This document shows positions 24,914 to 32,212 of a DNA stretch of 64,000 bases, in pieces. A model generated the notes under the pieces. It was not told where the DNA came from, searched no databases, and worked only from the letters and a program-made list of their open reading frames with translations. The first letter of the stretch is position 1, and each line of letters starts with the position of its first letter. Source of the stretch: Bacteroidales bacterium (GTDB lineage Bacteria > Bacteroidota > Bacteroidia > Bacteroidales > P3); the NCBI GenBank assembly GCA_017454015.1, contig JAFTDW010000008.1, forward strand, positions 1 to 64,000, in the 5' to 3' direction. The translations under genes were made by a program, and so were the position numbers.

Positions 24914-26329
24914 TTAGGCGAGGGTTTTGAGGATGTCGGGGATGAGTTGGTCGACGGGGGCGGCGCCTATGGTAAGTATGATGTCGGGGCAGAGGGCTTG
25001 GAGGAGGGTGGGCATGTCGGCGGGGGTGGAGAGGTAGCGGTTCATGGATTTCATGTTGCGGAGGATGAGTGCCGAGGAGACGCCGGGGATGGGTTGCTCA
25101 CGTGCGGGGTAGATGGGGAGGAGTATGGTTTCATCGAGTGCCGAGAGTGCCTGTGCGAACTGTGGGGCGAGGTCGCGTGTGCGGCTATAGAGGTGGGGCT
25201 GGAATACGCCTACGACGCGTTTTTCGGGGTAGAGGTAACGGACGGAGCTGATGAGTGCCTCTATCTCGCGCGGGTGGTGTGCGTAGTCGTCGATGAGGAT
25301 GAGGTTGGGGGTTTTGAGGTGGTAGTCGAAGCGGCGCTGTATGCCTGCGAATGTTTTGAGGCCGTTGCGTAGCTGGTATTCGCTGATGCCGCAGGAGAGT
25401 GCTATGGCGGAGGCTGCTACAGCGTTCTCGACGTTGTAGAGCGGTGCGCCGGTGAGCTGGAGGTCGTAGAGTACGCCGTTGGGTGTTCGGAGGTCGAAGT
25501 AGAGGTTGCCGCCGTAGTTGCGGAGGTTCCAGGGGTAGTAGTCGGCTTCGATGCCCGTGGAGGTGTAGGAGAGGGTGTTGAGGGAGGGGTTGAGTTCGAG
25601 GCCGCACTGGTGGTGGTCGTGGTGGTCTTCGTGGTTCTCGTCGTGCTCGTGGTGGTGGTGTTCTTCGGCGTCGGGGTCGAGGCCTATGCCTTGTTTGTAG
25701 AGGAGAAGGCCGTCGGGCGAGGTTTGGTTGGCGTATTGCTGGAAGGCCTGGATGAGTGCCTGGTGTGTGTGGTAGATGTCGAGGTGGTCGGGGTCCGTGG
25801 AGGTGATGACGGAATGGTGGGGGTGGAGTTGGAGGAAAGAGCGGTCGTATTCGTCGGCTTCGACGACTATGTATTGTGGTTTTTTGTTGTAGAGGCAGTT
25901 GCTTTGGAAGTTTTTGGAGATGCCTCCGAGGAGTGCTGAGCAGGGTATGCCTGCGGAGTGTAAGAGGTGTGCGATGAGTGTGGAGGTGGTGGTTTTGCCG
26001 TGGGTGCCTGCTATGGCTATGCATTTGGCGCCGGAGGTGAGCTGGGCGAGGAGCTGGGCTCGCTTGACGAGTGGGTAGCCGCCCTGGGCTGCGGCCTGGA
26101 ATATGGCTGTGGAGGGTGGAACTGCCGGGGTGTAGACGGCGGTGTCGATGGAGGGGGGCATGAGGAGCGGGTTGTCGATGTATTGGACATCGATGCCTTC
26201 GCTGATGAGCTGCCGTGTGAGGGTGGTCTCGGTGCTGTCGTAGCCACTGACACGGTGTCCCTGACTGTGGAGGTAGCGCGCGAGTGCGCTCATGCCGATG
26301 CCGCCTATGCCTATGAAGTAGTAGGTCAT
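24914..26329 (-). CDS. murC: UDP-N-acetylmuramate--L-alanine ligase (MurC)
   Basis: Adds L-Ala to UDP-MurNAc using ATP. The Rossmann start YYFIGIGGIGMSALARYL, the P-loop AIAGTHGKTTTSTLIAHLL (about 106-123), VEADEYDRSF and the C-terminal DDYAHHPREIEAL are all intact, so the enzyme should be active. Residues about 218-241, in the central domain between LLYKQGIGLDPD and LELNPSLNTLSY, form an insertion with ten His and several Asp/Glu residues, which I do not know from MurC. The length of 471 residues is otherwise normal. Gap to ftsQ and to murG carries spacer repeats. Confidence 0.95.
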   Translation of the reverse strand: MTYYFIGIGGIGMSALARYLHSQGHRVSGYDSTETTLTRQLISEGIDVQYIDNPLLMPPSIDTAVYTPAVPPSTAIFQAAAQGGYPLVKRAQLLAQLTSGAKCIAIAGTHGKTTTSTLIAHLLHSAGIPCSALLGGISKNFQSNCLYNKKPQYIVVEADEYDRSFLQLHPHHSVITSTDPDHLDIYHTHQALIQAFQQYANQTSPDGLLLYKQGIGLDPDAEEHHHHEHDENHEDHHDHHQCGLELNPSLNTLSYTSTGIEADYYPWNLRNYGGNLYFDLRTPNGVLYDLQLTGAPLYNVENAVAASAIALSCGISEYQLRNGLKTFAGIQRRFDYHLKTPNLILIDDYAHHPREIEALISSVRYLYPEKRVVGVFQPHLYSRTRDLAPQFAQALSALDETILLPIYPAREQPIPGVSSALILRNMKSMNRYLSTPADMPTLLQALCPDIILTIGAAPVDQLIPDILKTLA

Positions 26330-26334
26330 TTGGG

Positions 26335-26408
26335 AAAGGTTAAAGGGTTGGAAGGTTGAAGGGGTGAAAGGTTTTAAGGTTTTTCGTTATGTCGTTATGT
26401 CGTTATTA
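26335..26408 (-). repeat. AACC(C)TT-type spacer repeat plus a CGTTATGT triplet repeat, murG-murC gap
   Basis: 26335-26382 holds AAGGTTAAAGGGTTGGAAGG-like units (plus strand), and 26385-26408 holds three 8-base units CGTTATGT, CGTTATGT and CGTTATTA in tandem. The block stands directly before the murC start codon. Confidence 0.85.
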
Positions 26409-26421
26409 CGAGGGTGGGGGA

Positions 26422-27522
26422 TTATTGTTTTGTGAGGGTGGCTATTTGGTCGACTATGCGGGCGGCGGCACCCGGCATGGCGAGGGTTTTGAGGGCTTGG
26501 GACATAGCTTGGCGGCGGGGCTGGTCGGCGAGGAGGCTGGTGAGAGCCGGGAGGGTGTCGGCGGCGCACTGGGCGTCGGGTATGAGTATTGCGGCGCCTT
26601 TGGAGGCGAGAGCCTGTGCGTTTTTGGTCTGGTGGTCTTCGGCAACGTTTGGGGAGGGTATGAGCAGGAGTGGTTTGCCGACTATGGAGAGTTCGGAGAT
26701 GGCGATGGCTCCGGCGCGTGAGATTACGGCGTCGGCGGCGATGTAGGCGAGGTCCATGCGGCTGATGAACTGGTGTACCTTGACCCACTGTTCGACTCCT
26801 GCTTGGCGCACGGCTTCCTGGGCTGCGGGGTAGTCCCAGCGGCCTGTCTGCCATATTATCTGTATTTGGTTGGAGGGGAAGTATTGGAGGTTGGCTTGTA
26901 TCATGCGGTTGATGGTGCCTGCACCGAGGCTGCCGCCGACACTGAGGACGACGGGGTGTGCGGGGTTGAGGTCGAAGTGGCCGAGAGCTTCCTCGGGTGT
27001 GGCGTTGAGCTGCTCGATGTCTTTGCGGACGGGGTTGCCGGTGAGGACAATCTTGGAGGCGGGGAAGTATTGCTGCAGGCCGTCGTAGGCGACGCAGATG
27101 GTGTCGGCATGGGGTGCGAGCATTTTGTTGGTGAGGCCGGGGTAGGAGTTTTGTTCCTGGAGGAGTGTGCGGAAGCCCATCTGTGCGGCTGTCTTGAGGG
27201 TGGGTGCGCTGGCGTAGCCGCCGACGCCGACGACTATGTCGGGGTTGAAGCTGCGGAGTATGCGACGAACCATGAGCTGGCTGCGCAGCATTTTGAATGC
27301 CACGGCGATGTTCCTGGGGTTGTAGAGTGGGCGTTTGAGGCCTTCGATGGGGAGTGCCTGTATGGGATAGCCCGCGGCTGGGACGCGCTCCATTTCCATG
27401 CGCCCTTGGGCGCCTATGAAGAGTATGTCGGCGTCGGGCCAGCGATCTTTGATGGCGCCGGCTATGGCTATTGCCGGGAAGATGTGGCCGCCGCTGCCGC
27501 CACCGCTGATTATTGCTTTCAT
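26422..27522 (-). CDS. murG: UDP-N-acetylglucosamine--lipid I transferase (MurG)
   Basis: Peripheral inner-membrane GT28 glycosyltransferase converting lipid I to lipid II. The N-terminal glycine-rich motif ISGGGSGGHIFPAIAIA, the VVGVGGYASAPTLKTA motif, the second glycine-rich motif LSVGGSLGAGTINRM, and the UDP-GlcNAc-binding RAGAIAISELSIVGKPLLLIPSP are all present. 366 residues, normal. Precedes murC in the usual Bacteroidota order. Confidence 0.97.
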   Translation of the reverse strand: MKAIISGGGSGGHIFPAIAIAGAIKDRWPDADILFIGAQGRMEMERVPAAGYPIQALPIEGLKRPLYNPRNIAVAFKMLRSQLMVRRILRSFNPDIVVGVGGYASAPTLKTAAQMGFRTLLQEQNSYPGLTNKMLAPHADTICVAYDGLQQYFPASKIVLTGNPVRKDIEQLNATPEEALGHFDLNPAHPVVLSVGGSLGAGTINRMIQANLQYFPSNQIQIIWQTGRWDYPAAQEAVRQAGVEQWVKVHQFISRMDLAYIAADAVISRAGAIAISELSIVGKPLLLIPSPNVAEDHQTKNAQALASKGAAILIPDAQCAADTLPALTSLLADQPRRQAMSQALKTLAMPGAAARIVDQIATLTKQ

Positions 27523-27523
27523 G

Positions 27524-27593
27524 GAAGGGTTAATGGGTTTAAGGGTTAAAAGGGTTGGAAGGTTAAAAGGTTATAAGGGTTGAGGGTTGGAAG
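27524..27593 (-). repeat. AACC(C)TT-type spacer repeat, ftsW-murG gap
   Basis: Units AAGGGTTAATGGGTTTAAGG, GGTTAAAAGGGTTGG and GGTTATAAGGGTTG on the plus strand fill nearly the whole gap between the ftsW stop (27598) and the murG start (27522). Confidence 0.87.
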
Positions 27594-27597
27594 GGGA

Positions 27598-28779
27598 TTA
27601 TGGTTGGATAGGTTCTGCGGGCTCTGCGGTTTCTGCAAGAGGTTTTGGGGTGGGGTTTTGAGGGCGGTTTTTGAGGGTTTCGGAGAGGGCGGTGTCGGAG
27701 GCTACGGATTGTATCATGCCCATGGTGAGGCCCATGCAGAGGTAGGCTGTGCCGCCGTAGCTGATAAGGGGGAGTGTCTGTCCGGTGACGGGGAGCGCAC
27801 CCACGGCAACGAACATGTTGACGAGTGCCTGGTAGTAGATGAGGAGTGCGAGGCCTAGGACAAGCATGGAGCCGAAACGGCCTTTGGTGCGCCGCGCTAT
27901 GGCGATGCAGCGCAGGAATATGAAGGAATATATGGCGAAGATTGCCATGGCTGCAATAGCGCCGGTTTCCTCGATTATTATGGCGAAGATGAAGTCGTTG
28001 TGGGCCTCGGTCATGAGGCGTGCGTGGACGGTGCTGCCAACGCCCTGGCCCGTGAGGCCGCCGCGGGCAACAGCCATTTTGGCTATGTTTTCCTGGGAGA
28101 GCACGTCGGGGTCGGGGTTCATCCAGGTGACGATGCGGTTGACCCATGTCATGGAGCGTCCCCACTCGATGTCGGGATGTGTGGCGAAGAAGGCGAGTGC
28201 GCCGCCGACAAAGAGGAGGGAGATGAGGAGGAGCCTTATCCAGCGTTGGCGGTTGATGCCGCCGAAGTACATGAGTGTGAAGCAGGTGATAAATATGAGT
28301 GCACCCATGGAGAAGTTGTCTTTGAGTACTACGAAGGCAACCAGCAGCATAGGAATGAAGATGCGATTGAAGACTTCGGGGCGGTCGATGTGGTTGCGTT
28401 CGACGGCGAGCTGCTTGGCGGTGAAGGCCACTGTGAGTATCTTGGCTATCTCGGAGGGCTGGAAGCGGCCAATGATGGGTAGGCTTATCCAGCGGGTGCT
28501 TGAGAAGGCGGTGACGAGGAGTATGGCGAGCACGGCGGCGAGGATCCATGGGGTTGCTTTGGCAAAGAAGCGGTAGTTCATGTGGGAGACGACGGTGGCG
28601 GCGATATAGGCTGCGACGACGAAGAGGAGGTGCTTGAAGAAGAAACGCATGGGCGTGGAGGCGTGGGTGTTGGCTGTAAGACCCGACGCGCTGAAGACCG
28701 CGATGAGCGATATGACGCTGAGGACTACGAATGCAATCCATAGCAAGCGGTCACCCTTTATCAAGGTAATTTTCTTCAA
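27598..28779 (-). CDS. ftsW: Lipid II polymerase / cell division protein FtsW
   Basis: SEDS-family glycosyltransferase polymerising septal glycan with FtsI. About ten membrane segments; family motifs ILTVAFTAKQLA region, AHNDFIFAIIIEETGAIAA and GQTLPLISYGGTAYL are clear. The frame is open upstream to 28941, but that part overlaps the murD-like gene in another frame and looks unlike FtsW. I place the start at TTG 28779-28777, giving (M)KKITLIKGDRLLWIAFV, the usual FtsW N-terminus; no ATG is available between the murD-like stop and the first membrane helix. 393 residues. The Pro/Glu-rich C-terminus (AETAEPAEPIQP) runs into the spacer repeat. Confidence 0.92.
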   Translation of the reverse strand: MKKITLIKGDRLLWIAFVVLSVISLIAVFSASGLTANTHASTPMRFFFKHLLFVVAAYIAATVVSHMNYRFFAKATPWILAAVLAILLVTAFSSTRWISLPIIGRFQPSEIAKILTVAFTAKQLAVERNHIDRPEVFNRIFIPMLLVAFVVLKDNFSMGALIFITCFTLMYFGGINRQRWIRLLLISLLFVGGALAFFATHPDIEWGRSMTWVNRIVTWMNPDPDVLSQENIAKMAVARGGLTGQGVGSTVHARLMTEAHNDFIFAIIIEETGAIAAMAIFAIYSFIFLRCIAIARRTKGRFGSMLVLGLALLIYYQALVNMFVAVGALPVTGQTLPLISYGGTAYLCMGLTMGMIQSVASDTALSETLKNRPQNPTPKPLAETAEPAEPIQP

Positions 28780-28825
28780 GGCCGTGGTTTTTTGTAGGGT
28801 GTTACGGGGGGTGCAGGGTGTGGGG

Positions 28826-29365
28826 TTAGAGGTCGTTGACCTCGCGTGCGAAGCGTTCGCCCATTTCCTCGACGTTTTTGCCGCCCTGGACAGCGGGTGA
28901 GAAGATGACGCTGGTGTTTTCGAGGTCATTGTAGAGTGCACGGTGTGCTGCCTCGGCGAGAGTGCCGACGCTCAAGATGCGCGGGACGACGCCCTGGAAG
29001 GCTTTGCGGAGCTGCTCGTCGTGGTTGCCAACGCAGATGAGCATCTTGACTTTGCGCGCGGCGACGGGGCGGAGGCGGCTGTAGTCGGTGGGTGCGGCGG
29101 CGGCGGTGGCGATCCAGACGGTGTCGCGGTCCATGTTTTCCAAGGAGAACCAGGTAGCCTCGACGGTGGTGGAGGAGGCGTCGTTGATGAACTCAATGCC
29201 ACGTATGCGTGCCACGAATTCCATGTGGTACTTCATCTCGTCGACGTGTGCAAAACATTCTTTGAGGTGAGCGTTACGCATTTGCATCAGTTTGGCGCTC
29301 TCGATGCTTGCCAGCCCGTTGTGGGTGCGGCTTTCGCCTTGCAGGGATAATACTTCTATGCTCAT
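28826..29365 (-). CDS. MurD-like protein: C-terminal domain only, ligand motifs lost
   Basis: Sits exactly where murD (UDP-MurNAc-L-Ala--D-Glu ligase, about 440 residues) is expected, between mraY and ftsW, but has 179 residues. It aligns only with the end of the central domain (THNGLASIESAKLM) and the C-terminal domain of MurD (HMEFVARIRGIEFIND, TDYSRLRPVAARKVKMLICVG). The N-terminal UDP-binding part and the GTNGKT P-loop are absent; only 46 bases separate it from mraY, so they are not hidden in another frame. The usual INDSKATN reads INDASSTT (60-67), GGxDKGxDY reads TAAAAPTDY (87-95), and LSPxxASFDxF reads FSPAVQGGKN (155-164). The frame is intact and well formed, so it looks like a retained non-enzymatic protein. 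A functional murD must lie elsewhere or be replaced. Confidence 0.82.
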   Translation of the reverse strand: MSIEVLSLQGESRTHNGLASIESAKLMQMRNAHLKECFAHVDEMKYHMEFVARIRGIEFINDASSTTVEATWFSLENMDRDTVWIATAAAAPTDYSRLRPVAARKVKMLICVGNHDEQLRKAFQGVVPRILSVGTLAEAAHRALYNDLENTSVIFSPAVQGGKNVEEMGERFAREVNDL

Positions 29366-29411
29366 TTATGATGTGTGTTTTTTTGTTGTTTGCTTTATTT
29401 GTTGGTTTTGT

Positions 29412-30590
29412 TTATCGGAGTTTGAGTGTTACTATGCTCACTATTGCGAGGAGTATGGCTATTATGATGAAGCGCTGCACTATTTTCTCGTCTTTGAGGC
29501 CCTGGCCTGCTGGTGCGTGTTTTTCCTGGTAGTGGTGGTGGAGGGGGGTGTAGCGGAAGGGACGCGCCTCTATGGGGACGGCCTGCGAGGGGGGTAGCTT
29601 GTGGCGGCGGCGGTAGCGCTTGCAGCTGTAGCGCTGTATGATGACGGAGAGGTCTTCGATGAGGTAGATGCCGCAGAGGACTGGGAGCAGCAGTTCCTTG
29701 CGGATGAGGAGGGCGAAGACGGCTATGATGCCTCCGATGGCGAGGGAGCCGGTGTCGCCCATGAATATTTCGGCAGGGTGGGTGTTGAACCAGAGGAAGC
29801 CGATGAGCGCACCCACAAAGGAGATGATGAACATGGTGAGCTCGCCGATGTTGGGGAGGTAGGTGATGTCGAGGTAGGTGGCCATGATGACGTTGCCGGC
29901 GAGCCACGCCAGAATGGCGAGGGCTCCGCCGATGACTGCCGCCACGCCGGTGGCGAGGCCGTCGATGCCGTCGGTGAGGTTGGCGGCGTTGCTTACAGCG
30001 GTGATTACGAAGATGACGACGAGCACGTAGACCACCCAGACCCAGTTCTGTGCCCAGCCTCCCATCCAAGTGATGAGCCATGCATAGTCGAACTCGTTGT
30101 TTTTCACGAAGGGGATGGTGGTCTTGGTGGAGGCGATGTCGGGGTGGAAACTGAGCAGGAGACCCACGACGAGGCCGAGGCCCACCTGGCCTATGACCTT
30201 GAATTTGCCGGGGAGACCTTTTTTGTCTTTCTTGAAGACCTTGATGTAGTCGTCGATGAATCCTATCAGGCCGAGCCACACGGTGGTGCCGAGCATGATG
30301 AGGATGTATACGTTGTCGAGCTTGGCAAAAAGCAGCGTGGGAATCAGCGTGGCTGCGATTATGAGGAGACCTCCCATCGTTGGGGTGCCTTTTTTCTCCT
30401 GCTCGTCCTCGCGGACGTTCTCGCCCACCCCCTTGCGATACATGAGGCGTATGAAGGGCTTGCCAAAGAGCAGCATGATGAGGAGGGAAGTGATAAAGCA
30501 GCATGCGGCTCGGAAGGAGATGTAATGCATCACGCCGGCGCCGGGGAAATCGAGGGCTGTGTCGAGCCAGTCAAAGAGGTAGTAGAGCAT
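29412..30590 (-). CDS. mraY: Phospho-N-acetylmuramoyl-pentapeptide-transferase (MraY)
   Basis: Integral membrane enzyme that makes lipid I from UDP-MurNAc-pentapeptide and undecaprenyl phosphate. Ten predicted membrane segments in 392 residues. Catalytic and signature motifs are present: [14 protein letters not shown], the Asp pair in [35 protein letters not shown] and the His-rich TPLHHHYQ loop. Full length and apparently active, in contrast to the shortened murD-like gene downstream. Confidence 0.97.
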   Translation of the reverse strand: MLYYLFDWLDTALDFPGAGVMHYISFRAACCFITSLLIMLLFGKPFIRLMYRKGVGENVREDEQEKKGTPTMGGLLIIAATLIPTLLFAKLDNVYILIMLGTTVWLGLIGFIDDYIKVFKKDKKGLPGKFKVIGQVGLGLVVGLLLSFHPDIASTKTTIPFVKNNEFDYAWLITWMGGWAQNWVWVVYVLVVIFVITAVSNAANLTDGIDGLATGVAAVIGGALAILAWLAGNVIMATYLDITYLPNIGELTMFIISFVGALIGFLWFNTHPAEIFMGDTGSLAIGGIIAVFALLIRKELLLPVLCGIYLIEDLSVIIQRYSCKRYRRRHKLPPSQAVPIEARPFRYTPLHHHYQEKHAPAGQGLKDEKIVQRFIIIAILLAIVSIVTLKLR

Positions 30591-30659
30591 ATTCTTGCGG
30601 TGTGGTTTGGATGATTATTATCGGTGTACGGTGCAGTGGGTTATGTTGTGGTTGTGACC

Positions 30660-32147
30660 TTAAAAGGGCTTTAGCGATGAGAGTTCGTTCTGTATTTCCT
30701 CGCGGTCGTCGAAATGGTGACGCACGCCGTTGATTTCCTGGTAGGTCTCGTGGCCCTTGCCGGCAATGAGTATGATGTCGCCACGCTTAGCGAGGCGTGC
30801 GGCGGTGCGTATGGCCTGACGTCGGTCGGCGATGCGGAGAGCCTGTTGCCTCTGCTCGGCGCTGAGGCCGGCCTCCATCTCGTCGAGAATCGCCTCGGGG
30901 TCTTCGGTGCGGGGATTGTCGGAGGTGAGTATGAGGGTGTCGGAGCCTGTGGCGGCTATGGCGGCCATCTCGGGGCGTTTGCTGCGGTCGCGGTCGCCGC
31001 CGCAGCCTACCACGACTATCAGGCGCTTGTCGCCGCCCCTCACACCGTTGATGGTGTTGATTACGTTCTGAAGCGCGTCGGGGGTGTGGGCGTAGTCCAC
31101 AATGGCGGCGATGCCGCCGTGCTCTATGCACTGGAAGCGGCCGTCGACGGGCACAAGCCCGCTGAGCAGGCGGAGAGCCTCGGCTTTCTCCATGCCGCAG
31201 AGGGTGGCGGTGGCATAGATTGCCGTGAGGTTATAGGCGTTGAAGCGACCCACAAGGCGTGTCCAGACCTCGCAGCCGTCGAGGTCGAGCAGCGTGCCGC
31301 TGAAAGTGCTTTCCACTATGCGGCACTTGAAGTCGGCGGGGTGGTCGAGGCTGTAGGTGTGTACGGATGCCTTGGTGTTCTGGACCATCACCATGCCGTT
31401 GGCGTCGTCTTTGTTGGTGAGGGCAAAGGCAGTGGCTGGCAGTGCGTCGAAGAAGCCTTTCTTGGCGGCAATATAGGCTGCCATGGTTTTGTGGAAGTCG
31501 AGGTGGTCGTGGGTTATGTTGCTGAAAATGCCACCGGCAAAGGTGAGGCCGGCAATGCGGTGCTGCACAACGGCGTGCGAACTAACCTCCATGAAGCAGT
31601 ACCGGCAACCGGCGTCGACCATCTGGCGCAGAAGACTGTTGAGTTGGAGGGCGTCGGGGGTGGTGTGGTGAGTGGGGAGTTCGCGCTCGTCAATCTTGTT
31701 GACTATGGTGGATATAAGTCCTGCATGGAAGCCTGCGGAACGCATCATGGTGTGGAGCAGTGTGGCCGTTGTGGTCTTGCCGTTGGTGCCAGTCACGCCG
31801 ACAAGGGAGAGCTGGCTTGAGGGGTGACCGTAATAGTTGTCGGCCACTATGCCCAGGCTCAGGCTGCTGTCGGGCGTCACAATGTAGGTCGTATCGGGGC
31901 AGAGTTCCGCAGGGAGCTCCTCGCAGAGCACTGCCACAGCCCCCAGCCCTATAGCCGATGCAATGTAGCTGTGGCCGTCGACATGCACGCCGCGTTGCGC
32001 CACGAAGAGACACCCCTCCCCCACCTCGCGCGAGTCAAAGGCAATATTGGAGACCGTAATGTCACTGGGCACCGCGCTCAGCCGGTTGCCGCCGCGCACT
32101 ACGGCTTTGATGTCAACGTTTTGCAGTATTTTGTAGAGTTGTGTCAA
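30660..32147 (-). CDS. murE: UDP-MurNAc-L-Ala-D-Glu--2,6-diaminopimelate ligase (MurE)
   Basis: Adds the third amino acid of the stem peptide. P-loop VGVTGTNGKTTTATLLH, the TTPDALQL substrate loop, THDHLDFHKT with the conserved residues around the carbamylated lysine, and the C-terminal specificity motif SDNPRTEDPE, whose DNPR predicts meso-diaminopimelate rather than lysine. 495 residues. The start is a TTG at 32147-32145 (TTG ACA CAA CTC), with no ATG nearby, and it directly follows the spacer repeat. Confidence 0.95.
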   Translation of the reverse strand: MTQLYKILQNVDIKAVVRGGNRLSAVPSDITVSNIAFDSREVGEGCLFVAQRGVHVDGHSYIASAIGLGAVAVLCEELPAELCPDTTYIVTPDSSLSLGIVADNYYGHPSSQLSLVGVTGTNGKTTTATLLHTMMRSAGFHAGLISTIVNKIDERELPTHHTTPDALQLNSLLRQMVDAGCRYCFMEVSSHAVVQHRIAGLTFAGGIFSNITHDHLDFHKTMAAYIAAKKGFFDALPATAFALTNKDDANGMVMVQNTKASVHTYSLDHPADFKCRIVESTFSGTLLDLDGCEVWTRLVGRFNAYNLTAIYATATLCGMEKAEALRLLSGLVPVDGRFQCIEHGGIAAIVDYAHTPDALQNVINTINGVRGGDKRLIVVVGCGGDRDRSKRPEMAAIAATGSDTLILTSDNPRTEDPEAILDEMEAGLSAEQRQQALRIADRRQAIRTAARLAKRGDIILIAGKGHETYQEINGVRHHFDDREEIQNELSSLKPF

Positions 32148-32212
32148 GGGTTGGAGGGTTTTAAGGTTGAAAGGTTATAAGGTTTAAAGGGGTTAAGGGT
32201 TGGATGGGTTTG
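32146..32212 (-). repeat. AACC(C)TT-type spacer repeat, ftsI-murE gap
   Basis: Plus-strand units AAGGGTTGGAGGG, AAGGTTGAAAGG, TTATAAGGTTTAAAGGGG and TTAAGGGTTGG run from the murE start codon to inside the last codons of ftsI, whose TAA stop is part of a CCCTTAACCCC unit. The Asn/Pro/Ser-rich end of FtsI is written in this repeat. Confidence 0.87.

Noticed and set aside
28780..28941. A longer FtsW start at 28941
   Set aside because: The extra 54 residues overlap the murD-like gene in another frame and do not resemble the FtsW N-terminus.
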